A stretch of 28,658 bases of DNA. Source: Pleurotus djamor (lineage: Eukaryota > Basidiomycota > Agaricomycetes > Agaricales > Pleurotaceae). Under the pieces are notes generated by a model. It did not search any database. It saw nothing but the letters and a program-made list of their open reading frames with translations, and was not told the origin of the DNA. Position numbers and translations under genes: made by a program. The stretch covers positions 1 to 28,658 of the forward strand of contig JAPEVF010000592.1 of the NCBI GenBank assembly GCA_029747585.1, read 5' to 3'. Below are positions 1 through 9,838 of the stretch, piece after piece (the stretch's first letter is position 1; each line of letters starts with the position of its first letter).

Positions 1-2270
1 GGAGTCCTTGGTCACGGACCGTAGAGTTCAGAGGTTTNGGCGTCTACAAGCCGGGAGCTCTCGAAGTCACAGAATGAATAGACTTGACATTTTCGTAGAG
101 CCATGTATATACTGTACAGTCCGAAATACAACTTGATTGCCTATACTTTCCAAATTTGGGTTGAGAATGGATTTTCGAGTATGAGCGGGAGTAGACCGGC
201 TAGCTTACGTGTAGGACGGGCTTGTGCAAATTACGTAGTGAGTAAAAATTATTTTTACGGAGGTAGCAAATTGCTGTTGAGAGAGTCGAGACCATACACG
301 GAGGCGAAGACGTAGCCGAGGGCAGAGGGCTGTGGTCAGTGCGCAAGTCTTGGTACTGACGTGGCTTGGTGTATATAAGGAGGGGGGTTGTACTCACATT
401 CGAGCACGTATTCCCCTCCCCTCGTTATGCTGGCACTATGCCATGCCCATCCATGCCCTCCTCCTCCTTCTCTTCTTGTAGTAGTTTGCTCGTAGTCTAC
501 TCGCATGTATTAGATAGTTACACGGAGAGGCCGGCATGCTGCTGGTCTCTCCGCCAATGAAAAGGGGACCAGCGCTACGCACCTATCAAAAACCATTGAA
601 TTTCTGTTTCGTAAATTTACAGCACAACTCACGCACCTTTGTTTCAGGAAGTAAGTCAAGTTCTCACGCTCCTATCGCCAGTCCATACGGGTATTCAACG
701 TTTTATTCCCCTCTAGCGACGTCTGGTCTACAACACCCAGCTATTAACGAGGAAATAGCGCATGTGTAACTCATGTTCAGGAGGAGAAGAGAACATAGGC
801 ACATACGCGCAATGCCACCACCGTCGTTTCTGGTGCAGACTCCTCCGATAGCCACCGTACGATCCTGCGATCTCCTCGCTCAGGTCTTCGGTACACTCTG
901 ATCCATCCAACGGTCGTCAGCACCCCGGGACCCAGCTTCACTCACCGTAAATTGGATTTCAATCGACCACTACCCCCAGTCCCTCGTCGCAGGTTGAACT
1001 TTTGGTCTTTTGAATGCATTCGCAGCCTGAGGACAGAGAGTAGAAAAGTGAGTGGCATCCTCAGAGAGTTTGCGTGCACCCTGCCCAATGTTGGATCGCT
1101 CAAGTATAGTTAGTGTCTCTTAAGCTTTAGAACTTTGGCACTTTAGTCGTTACGCGTCAAGCTTAGCTTCTGGTATCAGAGACGCTGATGCTCCTCTCAA
1201 ATTTCGAGCCCCGGTGACAGCTGAACATTTCCATCCTGGATGGAACCGATTGGGTGGACCACTGCGCTGGATCGTAGGTCACATCATTGGAGAGATGCGC
1301 TCATTCTCATTCGAGGTACCGTTCATTCTCTAGCACACAGCCACGAATCACAATGTACAAGTGGCTTCTACGACTATCTTTGCACACCAAGTTCTTCCTT
1401 CGTTGATCAACTCCGTTCCGAAGAGGTAGCCGCGGCCGTGGTCACATCCCCCACACAGTTGAGCTGGCGAATTCGAAGAGAAGCTATGGAGTTCCGTCTA
1501 TCCACCACCTCGAGTCTTCCCAATCCAGACTATCCGTGTACACGCCGGATCTGATAAATACATCATTCCTCGACGTTGGAATCAATGTGATACGGCATTG
1601 GCATATGATGCCCAAGGCTCAAGCGCGCAAGGACCTGTCAGGAAGCGAGATCAAACGGTGTCTGAGAGTGTGGATGTGATTGTTTCAGTGATGATGCGGT
1701 GGGCTCAAAGGAGCTGATACCGGATTGGGTTATCCTGCTCTTGATGGTCCACGAGGCCGTGCACTCGGTCGTTGTTGGGGCTTGTTCTGCCGTGGTTACT
1801 ACGCTCTTGCAAGACGAATGCTCAACGCTCAGCGTTCAGAGATTGTTGCGCCTAAAAATCTCAGAGCAGCCCTACCTTTGTAGAGGTGATGATGAGGAAC
1901 TGAATTGTTACGGGGATTTCGCCGACATGACCTATTGACCGTGGGAATGGTATCAGCAGAAACGATTGAATCAGTTTCTCATCCTTTTATTTCTCCCACT
2001 TCCATCTTTTTCTTTCGACTTTTTCGTCCAGCTGTCCTCGCTCCTTTCCCATCACACAAAGCCACGTCTCGTCCCCGCCTCCATCCCCTCCATCCCCCGC
2101 ATCCAGCATACATCAGCCCTCGCCTCGCCCTCTGGCTTCAAGATGCTCGCGTTGGATCTCTGCTAGACGGGACGTGGTGCGTCAAAATGCACAATTCCAT
2201 CCCTTCCAATCACTCACCCAGTCCCTCTAGCTCGCTTTCCTCCCCCACTCGAGTTTCATGTCAACGAGCA
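1..2270. other. Gene-poor left arm, no supportable gene
   Basis: No gene can be supported here. Open frames are short and none shows a recognisable domain or a convincing exon chain. The stretch from about 1970 to 2400 is strongly C/T-rich on the plus strand, as fungal promoter or 5' leader regions often are. Local structures worth noting are a TATA-like TATATAAGG at 372-380, a near-perfect A/T palindrome at 242-258 and a GC-rich hairpin at 522-553. One N lies at position 38. I cannot tell whether this is a decayed transposon or plain intergenic DNA. Confidence 0.4.
371..380 (+). promoter_or_regulatory. TATA-like box in unassigned DNA
   Basis: GTATATAAGG sits just upstream of a pyrimidine-rich stretch (about 405-480). 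This resembles a TATA box with a CT-rich start region, but no gene follows that I can recognise. It could be an LTR promoter remnant or chance. Confidence 0.2.
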
Positions 2271-2279
2271 TTCAATATT

Positions 2280-3210
2280 CAAGACCCTTCCACACCACTC
2301 ACCTGCGCTCTACTCGACCCTCTCGCAACCTTGACTCCTCGCCCCACAGACTCAACCATTCCTCCCTCTTCCCTCCCTCAGGCCTCCTTCCTCCCGCATC
2401 CCTAGACCACATCCCATCCGCCAGTCAGCCTATATGCCCTCGCGCACGAATATGGACGACTCACCAACCATACGCGAGTCTTTCCGTCCCCATCCTTGAC
2501 CGAAAATCCAAAGAAATAAAAGTATAAAATTTCGAAATCGTACCCAAGCCGTTTTTGCGACGATGGCCGCAATATTGGATCAAATCTTTCGCAAAGTTGG
2601 TCGGGGATGCCCCACACAAGTAGGACCATGGTGGTATCATTGGCGTACGTGGGCGTTTGGATGCGGACTCGGTATATTCAGATTTCGTTGAGGTGGAAAA
2701 GAGGGCACTTATATTCATTTCGGTGAGTATTCTACATGATCCAGACACTCTATCACTACTCACCCTACGTACAGCTATGCTACTCAACCCTCTAGTACCT
2801 TCCCTCGCCTCCCTCAAACCCTGTCCGCCAATCCCTTCCTCTCTCCTCCCTCACACATCCCTAACACACATACCCCAGTCAATCTATGCCCTCGCGCACG
2901 AATATGTACGACTTGCCAACCATATACAAACTTCAAGTGACCCTTCCATTGGTGTCCCCGACCCAGAAAAGCGAAAATTTGAAAGAAAAAAATCAAAAAA
3001 TTCGAAATCTTGCTCAAGATGATTTATCGACGATGGCGGCAACTTTTGATGAAAACCTTCGTAAACTCGGTCAGGGATACCCCACACCTGTACGACCATG
3101 GAGGTATCGTCCCTGGGCCGGGGCGTTTCGATGCGGAGGAGATATGGTCGGATTTCGTCGGAAGGGGAGAGAGGGCTGGGAGATGGTCATAATCAGTGCT
3201 GGTGGACAAA
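2280..3210 (+). repeat. Tandem duplication, two units of about 465 bp
   Basis: Two diverged direct copies follow each other, about 2280-2740 and 2742-3210. They share a C/T-rich leader, the block TATGCCCTCGCGCACGAATA (2431 and 2886), a following A-rich stretch, the block GACGATGGC (2560 and 3030) and the run GGGATRCCCCACAC near 2606 and 3075. The shared blocks are offset by about 455-470 bp. Small indels and many substitutions show the duplication is old. The second unit begins with an intron-like segment (2723-2774). No frame stays open through both units, so this looks non-coding. Confidence 0.7.
2723..2774 (+). other. Spliceosomal intron look-alike (52 nt)
   Basis: GTGAGT donor, TACTCACC branch-like site and ACAG acceptor, with basidiomycete-like length. 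It lies inside the repeat array and not in a recognised gene. The donor and branch region are complementary (GGTGAGTA with TACTCACC). Confidence 0.35.
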
Positions 3211-4544
3211 GGGTAGTCAATATAACGATGCTAAGTACTCACACATGTCTTACATACCCATAATAAACATGTTTCTTCCATCCTTTCGTGCGCTTGAGTT
3301 ATTTTTCGAGGGGTCGCCTCCGGGGTTGGGTACCCAACAAAATTACTAATACTTTGATTCAGCCTCTCATCAATACACGAGAAGATGGACCTGTGACGTA
3401 CCTTCGTGGGCGTGCAGCGTTTCGGTCGAACGGACAAGGTTCGAGTGAGGGGACAAGTCATCTGCGCGGGAGGAGGGAAACCAAGAAATCAAGAATAAGT
3501 ACGTACCCTCACGAGTAACACCTATGAAACCACTCACATATCCTTCAGATAGGACCTCACATCGTTCCTCCATCGTTTCCCCCGCGCGTCCAACAGTTTT
3601 CAAAAATTCGTCCATGGACGTCCTCCATGGTCGAAATTTCCAAAACACGTCCCACCCTCTTGCAAACCAGGGACAAGGCGCGCGAATGACGTACGACCTC
3701 GGATATATACTTGCATTCGTCCGGCGTTTCGGCGTTGGTGAGTTATTCATGAATTTCTCGTCGGTCGGGGGGGAGATGCATTTGCCACGGCTGAATTTCA
3801 TATGTTAGGGTTCTTCCAACGTCATAATAATGTATATGTATGACGTACCTTTAAGGGACAGCAAGATTCGGCCCGGCGCAGCGAGTGTTGATCGAGTAAA
3901 TCGAGATTCTGGGCGGGAGGTGGGTGGAGGAGGGATTTTCAAGGACGTCGCCTATCCCTTCGCAAACTCGGGGGTAGGTGACGACATGATAGGGTAACCT
4001 GGGGATGTCGTTGGATACGGCCAGCGTTTCAGCATTCCGTGGTCATTTGCGAATTTATGGGTGGTGCCGCAAAGAATCAAGGATATCTTCTAAATTAGGT
4101 ATGTCAGCACTTTGTCAACGGTGTTAGATGGTGGTTAGATGCTTTACCTTTGATTTCCAAGCATAAGGACGTCGGTCTATCAAGATTTCATGGGGGGAAC
4201 AAGATTTTCTGTGAGGAGGTGGAAAGGTGGAAAAACGCGATAATTAGTGAGTAGAACATCATGCTGGTGCCTTGAATCAACTCACCTCAGCCCTAGATCG
4301 CTTCTCCGAACCCTTGGACGGCGGTACACTTGCCATTTTCGGTAATTTCGACTTGAACCGCGAGAGGACAGGCCATGGCTCGAACAGCCAAATCTTCAAT
4401 GGAGCCTCCTGAAAACTCGGCCAGAGGTACGTCAGCCGTGTAGGAACTCGGGACTATACCAATCGTAGCCCGGCGTATCGCTCTCCCTTGGGAATTCATG
4501 GTTTTGGGGCGGCCACCAAGCTTATCTGGATATAACTGAGAATT

Positions 4545-4596
4545 GTGAGTGATATATTCATCTAAGCGAACAGAAATCACTCACAATATCTTTCAG
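4545..4596 (+). other. Spliceosomal intron look-alike (52 nt) with 12-bp inverted repeat
   Basis: GTGAGT donor and TTTCAG acceptor. ATTGTGAGTGAT (4542-4553) is perfectly complementary to ATCACTCACAAT (4576-4587) across a 22-nt loop. Similar segments lie at 4247-4296 and 3499-3548. None belongs to a recognised coding sequence. Confidence 0.4.
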
Positions 4597-5529
4597 GTAC
4601 ACCGTAGATCCTTCTCCCAGCGCTAGACATACCGTTTTCGGCGATTTTCACATTTCGGTACAAGGGCACGGCTGAGGGTCGAAATTTCGAAAACCAATCG
4701 GAGCCCTTTGCGAACTCGGTCAGAGAGGGGCGGGTAGGTTGGGAAGTCGGGGATATGGCGATCGTAGGGCAGCGTTCCCTGCTGGACTGGGAATTTGATG
4801 TTTTCGGGGAGGGAGGATGTGAGTTTGGTTACTACGCCCTGAAAATGAGATATTAAGCGGGATTATTCATATAGAATCGTTTATAGACGACTTACTGTCA
4901 GTATCAAGCTTACACGATCGCGATATACAGAGGCTTTGCCGCGGAAACAAGGAATCTACTCGAAGTGAAGGGGTGGTCAGTTACAAGGAATACGGCTTGG
5001 ATATCCATGGAAACAACTCACCAAACGTTTCCACCCTCATATTAGATCGGTTTCCCCGCAGTGAATACGTCATAAAAGCCGATTCGGTCGTTTGAGCACC
5101 AGGAGGTCCGGCAGGTCCAGAACCATGAAAACACGGACCACCCTTTGGCAAACTCGGTCAAGGGCTCGTGTACGACGTAGGAACTCGGGACTATACTCAC
5201 ATTTGCGACGCGTTTCCCCGTTCATTGTGTATTCGTGTTTTGGTGAGTTGACTACGCAAAGATCCTTCCTAGCAGCTTGGATAATGATATCAGCGTCATT
5301 TCCATTAGGGCAGCAGATATATAGACGACATACCTCTTAGGTACACTCTGTTGCATCGGGTTCGGTCGAGTTTCCATGGAGAAATGAAGAAAACGGTGAA
5401 AATGTCGAAAATGGCGAAATGTTGAGGTATGGCGTCGCTTACGCCATCGTGCGTGGCCGAATGATGCTGGGTGATGGAGATATGAGTCGCGTAGATCATA
5501 TTCCGCGTTGGGGACTCGGAATTTCAGGA

Positions 5530-6080
5530 TCTAGAGGTAAGTATTCCTTTGTGCGTGACTTTGACTGAATTTACTTACCTCCCGGTGCTTTCCCCTTGTA
5601 GAACTCAATCCCTGATCTGCAGTGTAGGCAGATGGGGAAGAGTAAGTGTATTCGAGGCCGCTGGTGAAGCCTCGAGATCTGTGGAACCCTGCAAGCGAGG
5701 TGAGTAAACATGCATTGGATGAATGATTGAAGTGGTTACTCACCGAAATGGTCCGAGATTGCGTCGAACATTGATCGTTCAGGGACGTCTTGGTCCGAGA
5801 ATAGGTACGAAGCAGAGTCCTAGAGGGTGAGTGGAGGTGGAGGTGTAGGCAGATGGGGATGAGTACGCGTCTTCGAGGTCGTTGGTGAGGTTGTGGGAAC
5901 CAAAAAGGGACAAAGATCAAGGTGAGTAAAATGAACGAGATGAAATCTAGCCGATTACTCACAGGTACGCCAAATCTAGACGAGTAAGTGTATTCGAGGC
6001 CGTTGGTGAGGCCTCGAAAGTTGAAGACAACCTAAACAAAGTCAGTGTAGTGGCGCAAAATGGGGAGAATCAAGTCATTA
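5530..6080. repeat. Short repeat cluster with splice-like inverted repeats
   Basis: A GTGTAGGCAGATGGGG block (about 5620 and 5842) and an AGTAAGTGTATTCGAGGCCG block (5641 and 5983, with a weaker copy at 5862) recur here. They alternate with inverted repeats built on GTGAGTAA/TTACTCAC or GAGGTAAGTA/TACTTACCTC (5534-5581, 5699-5744, 5922-5962). Segment 5689-5743 reads as a 55-nt GT-AG intron on the minus strand. The minus-strand open frame across 5531-5962 runs straight through these signals and shows no domain, so I do not call a gene. Confidence 0.5.
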
Positions 6081-6397
6081 CTCACAGGTCCGAGTTTGCT
6101 AGTCTAGCCTGTCGTGTGATCGGTCGGCTCGCTTATGGAGGACAATGGAGAAGCTACGGAGGAAGCGGAACGGAGGGTGTACGATCGGGATGGGGTCAGT
6201 TCAGGGCATGTCCGGTTAAGCGATTATGTACGTACCTATCTTCGTGCTCGCTGTTGTCCGCAACGCCGAAGCTATTCCCCTCACTGTTGACAACGATGGC
6301 GACGACACCCATTAGGTAGATGGGCAAGTGTACAAAATCTAAATAGAATTCATTAGATGATTGATCAATGTAAAATATGAACAAGACTTACCAAGTC

Positions 6398-6692
6398 CGA
6401 TGTCAAGTCTAAGATGTCAACGAGGTCAATAACCGAAATCACGTCGTTACGAGACTAAGTAGTTGCAAGTGAGCCTTGTGAGGTTAACTTGATTAGCTGG
6501 ATTATAATAAATAATGAAAGAAACTGACCTGATAGTTATTGATGCACGTTGTGACGGAGACTTACTAAGAAGTCTAAAATGTTAATGAACGAAATCTTGT
6601 AGCTCGAGACTAATTGAAAAATGAATCTAGTGAGGTTAATCTGATCAGTTAAATAATAATAAGAACGAAGCAAACTGACCCGGTAGTTGGAC
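6398..6692 (+). repeat. Diverged direct duplication, about 125-155 bp per copy
   Basis: Copy one is about 6398-6552 and copy two about 6570-6692. Shared blocks include AAGTCTAARATGT, ACGAAATC, GAGACTAA, GTGAGGTTAA, AATAATAA and AAACTGACC followed by a TAGTT block. Copy two lacks about 30 bp. No coding potential is visible. Confidence 0.6.
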
Positions 6693-6729
6693 CGTGGTTA
6701 GATATCTTGATGACCGTCCAGAGTCACGG

Positions 6730-7020
6730 TGTTGTGTCACGCTCCGCGTGACTGCCCCTCTGGGAACCCCGGTCACGTGACTAGCCCCTAGCCCCTGTCC
6801 GGGATTCATCGGATGGTTTGGTGTTCACTTATGTACAAAGTCTCATTGTTCACTTTAGCCGCGCCTCATGCTACACATGAGGCACTCAGTATATATAGTA
6901 GCTATTATTGTCTCTTGCTCCTTAGTTCGAATATAAACGTTTCTTCCCTCTTCCTTGCGGGATTCATCCCTCGCTCCTCCTTCGTCCTCACGAATCCCGA
7001 ATCCCGGACACGAGAGTGCC
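6730..7020 (+). mobile_element. Possible LTR or LTR-like promoter region
   Basis: The stretch opens with a 7-bp-arm hairpin (GTCACGC/GCGTGAC, 6736-6752) and a 10-bp palindrome containing CACGTG (6772-6781). A hairpin GCCTCATG/CATGAGGC (6863-6883) comes next, followed directly by a TATA-like run ATATATAG (about 6891-6898). A pyrimidine-rich leader follows, and then decayed coding sequence. That order resembles a fungal LTR with its U3/TATA. No second LTR, target-site duplication or reverse transcriptase is visible, so this is a weak call. An ordinary promoter is an alternative. Confidence 0.3.
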
Positions 7021-7199
7021 TGTGGACACAACGCTGTTCCTCAGTCGTTGTTGTCGCAAGTCCGTCTCTTCGTTCCTGAACGCCGTTCGTCGTTCATTCG
7101 GATTCATCCTCTCCTCTTTCACGACCAACGCCGTTCGAATCCCGCTCCCCCCTGTCTCTCGGGATTGGGTTCTAACAATCTGCGACCTCTCCACGCTAA

Positions 7200-8360
7200 C
7201 GCCCATTCCAACCTTGCTGTCATTCAATGTCTCGTTGGACGGCAGTGTCGTCGATGCCCAATCAATATAGAGTACTCTATGTCCTCTCCAGCCTCGGCGT
7301 TCAGTGTCCAACGTTCAGCGCTTCTCTGAACTCGACCAGTCGGACATGGAAGGACCTCAAAGTCGAGCTCGAGCTGGCGCATACCCGTTGTCCGCAGCTT
7401 CGTCCCGCCATGATATACCAAATCTCGTTTCTCTGCCCATGTTTCAGGATTGTGCTCGTTCCTTGCTTCTGGTTGCTGGGTATTCGATATATGGTCTGGA
7501 GCATGAGGCACTGAGGCACTGGACGAAGGACCTGATCAAATCATCGACGGTCTCGATGCTTCATGGCTGAAGTGGATGTTGGACGAGAAAGTGGGTACAG
7601 GGCTACTAGAAGGGATGACTGAGGAAGAAGAAACACTCTGAGACCTAATCGCTGCTTCGAACTTTGACCTTGGAGATTGGTGTTCAACCTGGGGATCAGA
7701 TGCTTGGGTGACGCCGGCAATTCAGTGATGATGGATAATGTCCTCTCCCTCAAACCCTTCTCGGGGATCTTTGCCTTCTTCCTCGACGCGGGCTAGCCTG
7801 AACTTCGGCGTCTTGACATTCAATGTTGATCCCCGCTTCAAAACCACACTTCAACCCACAGATCTTCGACCCCATCGTATCCCTCCACGACGGATAGGGC
7901 TCATCCAACCCCTCTGGGTTGAGCTACTGCAAACTGAATTTCTGAGGAGGATTCTCGCGCAGGTGTCGAAGCCGATGAAGCTGAAGATGAGGAGGGCCTA
8001 AACGATGTTGTTCGATCAGTGCAGGCCAGCATGATGTATCTGATGTGTTCCCTCTTCGCACTCCTCGCGATCTCCGCTCACCGGTATTGCTTCTCGCTTC
8101 TACTGGAGCTTTCCTTCCATACTCTTTCTACCTTCCATACGGACTCTACTTTGTTCATACGTCGACTGAGTCCGCTCGGATGGACACATAGACGTCCTTC
8201 CGCGTTGTTTATGACGGACTATTCTCTTCCTCTGTACCATTTGTTAAGGCGCGTAGGAACGAGGACAGGGGAAGCTCCTAAGGGGCTAGGAGGAGTCGGA
8301 GGCGACGTCGGAGATGTCGGAGGAGACGAGGAGAACCAGCGATCAAGTTATTAACTTGAT
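7200..8360 (+). pseudogene. Decayed coding relic, possibly transposon-derived
   Basis: Several plus-strand pieces look protein-like but are broken by stops and frame changes. The clearest runs in one frame from 7513 to 7728, with a single in-frame TGA at 7639-7641. It encodes acidic and Trp-containing segments such as DASWLKWMLDEKVGTG and ASNFDLGDWCSTWGSDAW. Another acidic piece (EADEAEDEEGLND) ends near 8010 and is followed by a hydrophobic stretch. I do not recognise the parent protein. Its position behind an LTR-like segment suggests a retroelement gag or a captured gene, but that is inference. A 21-nt palindrome marks its far end. Confidence 0.35.
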
Positions 8361-8361
8361 C
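8341..8361. repeat. Perfect 10-bp inverted repeat with 1-nt centre
   Basis: GATCAAGTTA and TAACTTGATC flank a single T, giving a 21-nt palindrome. It could be a dimeric protein-binding site, a terminal repeat junction or chance. Nothing around it identifies a function. Confidence 0.6.
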
Positions 8362-9505
8362 ACCCACTCTTTCAGTGGTTCCAGTAGGAGTAGATAAGAG
8401 AGTACGAGTCGGAGGTAGCGGAGCTAGCGGAGAGTCGTACGAGTAGATACTGAGTCAACTAGTGACCAGTGAGAAGAGAGGAAAGGAAGTGAGGGTGGAA
8501 CTTGACGATAAGGAAGAGGAGCGGAGAAGGCGGGGAGACGTCGGAGCGACCTTGTGCACGAAGCACCTAGCAAGGGGAGAACTAGAACTGATATTTCGAC
8601 TAGCTGTAACTCTACCTGGGGTGCCTGTATATATACTAGAGGTACCTACTGTATGTAATAGAGCAGCAGTGGTAACATGCGGAGCCAAGACTAAGCCAAG
8701 TGCAACATGTGTCTAGCCTTGAGGCAAGGAAGGGTCTAAGGGAGAGGAATAGCTAAGTCGAAGGTAGGAAGCGGAGCTCGAGGAGCTTGCGGAGGGAGAA
8801 GGAATGAGGAAGTGGAAAAGGGGAGATAGGAGATAATTAGGAGGAAAGTGTTAGGGGAGGATCGGACCATAACACCATTGCATTTTTTTCTTCTCCCTTT
8901 ATCACACGCCCATTGCGAAAATTCTTTACTTCTTGTACAAGCCCCTTGGGCGCTCCTAGCGACCAACTTATTTCCAAGTTCCACCTTGACTTGAATATCC
9001 GCCCCCATTGGCGTATCCGATGCTTCATTAGCCCTTCGGAAAGAAATCAATGGGCCTCACAATGGACTCGAAGCCTCGAAAGCTTGCCGGCACCCTCAGA
9101 GGTTAATACAAGAAGTGACATAGATATTGACGGTAGATGTCAGGGTAACGAAGACTTGGAAATGCTGTTAGGGATACAGAGGGCCTGGTACACTCCTAAA
9201 CTCCACCATTCTGCTTGTCCCAATGTTCCACTGACATTTACACTTATAGGTCCGAGCATATTGTCTCTCCTGCATACTCCCGCGCGAAAGTATCAGCGCA
9301 GATCCTCTAGGAATGACAATGACAGTCGCTGATGCATTCCCACTTTCTGCTAACGCACGCGTCCTGACAGGCTGACTCTTCGAAGCCAGACGCCGCCTAA
9401 GCGTCCATCACATTTACTATTCATTCAGCGACCTACTACAACGGCCATCATGACTGACTCCCTTCATTGAGGACCATAGCGTCGATTTCAGTGGACCTTT
9501 CGAGG
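8362..9505. other. No supportable gene
   Basis: Purine-rich DNA (8400-8860) with repeated GAGGTAGCGGAG/GAGCTAGCGGAG-like motifs is followed by mixed sequence. Open frames on both strands are short and without recognisable domains. The plus-strand frame over 8913-9332 has no family signature and no clear splice partners. Confidence 0.35.
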
Positions 9506-9514
9506 TATTTAAAG
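9506..9514 (+). promoter_or_regulatory. TATA-like box of the CVNH gene
   Basis: TATTTAAAG lies 104 bp upstream of the start codon at 9618, which leaves room for a 5' leader of about 70 nt. It is the best TATA candidate between the preceding non-coding DNA and this gene. Confidence 0.5.
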
Positions 9515-9617
9515 GTCGAGTCAACAGTCGTAGTCCCTCCCATTCAAGATCACAGTACTCCGCAACGGACTGGATTCATCTCCTCAACGCGATACGCCCA
9601 GTAGTCAAGTCTTCAGG

Positions 9618-9838
9618 ATGCGCTCCTCATTCTTCCTCGCTTTGATCACCTTCGCCGTCATCATGGGGACGAACGCCCAGGGGTTCGACCAGAAATGCCT
9701 ACGCGTCGAACTCAATCGCGATCAATTCCTGTCGGCGAGCTGTCATAATGGAGGTAGTGGTTCAAACCATACGGTCTCGGTGCTTGATCTCGACAAATGC
9801 TTTGCATTCGAAGACAGGAAACTTGTTTGTTCGCGAAA
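9618..9838 (+). CDS. Secreted cyanovirin-N homology (CVNH) protein, first exon, 3' half missing
   Basis: The first 20-22 residues form a signal peptide (MRSSFFLALITFAVIMGTNA), so the product should be secreted. The next 50 residues match the CVNH lectin repeat: a start like FDQKCLRVELN, then LSASCHNGGSG, then SVLDLDKCFAF and a closing KLVCSR. CVNH proteins are small carbohydrate-binding proteins made of two such repeats of about 50 residues. Only the first repeat is visible. A GTACGT donor at 9839 would end the exon after the first repeat, which is a common intron position, but I find no second-repeat exon in the next 600 bp. That DNA contains N bases at 9900 and 9911. Without splicing the frame stops at 9899. 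The gene may therefore be a 3'-truncated pseudogene or be disrupted by an assembly error. Promoter, start and signal peptide look intact. Confidence 0.7.

Larger units (their letters stand above)
2591..5260 (+). repeat. Degenerate array of seven related units
   Basis: A core resembling GCAAACTCGGTCAGGG recurs at 2591, 3061, 3662, 3962, 4411, 4710 and 5148. It is followed in most copies by a block resembling GTACGACGTAGGAACTCGGG, then GCGTTTC and a GAATTTATGGTTTTGG-like block. Distances between cores are 470, 601, 300, 449, 299 and 438 bp, close to multiples of 150. Upstream of cores 3662, 4411 and 4710 there is an intron-like segment (donor, CTCAC branch, AG) whose acceptor lies 114-115 bp before the core each time. 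All three frames of the 4297-4544 segment contain stops, so the units are not coding as they stand. Confidence 0.65.

Noticed and set aside
1905..2405. 166-codon plus-strand open frame
   Set aside because: It is Ser/Pro/His-rich because the DNA is a C/T tract. It has no domain, and a competing frame shows the same bias.
5531..5962. 143-codon minus-strand open frame
   Set aside because: It reads straight through strong donor/branch signals and repeat blocks, and no domain or family motif is visible.
8736..9332. Overlapping open frames on both strands
   Set aside because: None shows a domain, a promoter or matching splice sites. Their lengths are expected by chance in GC-balanced DNA.
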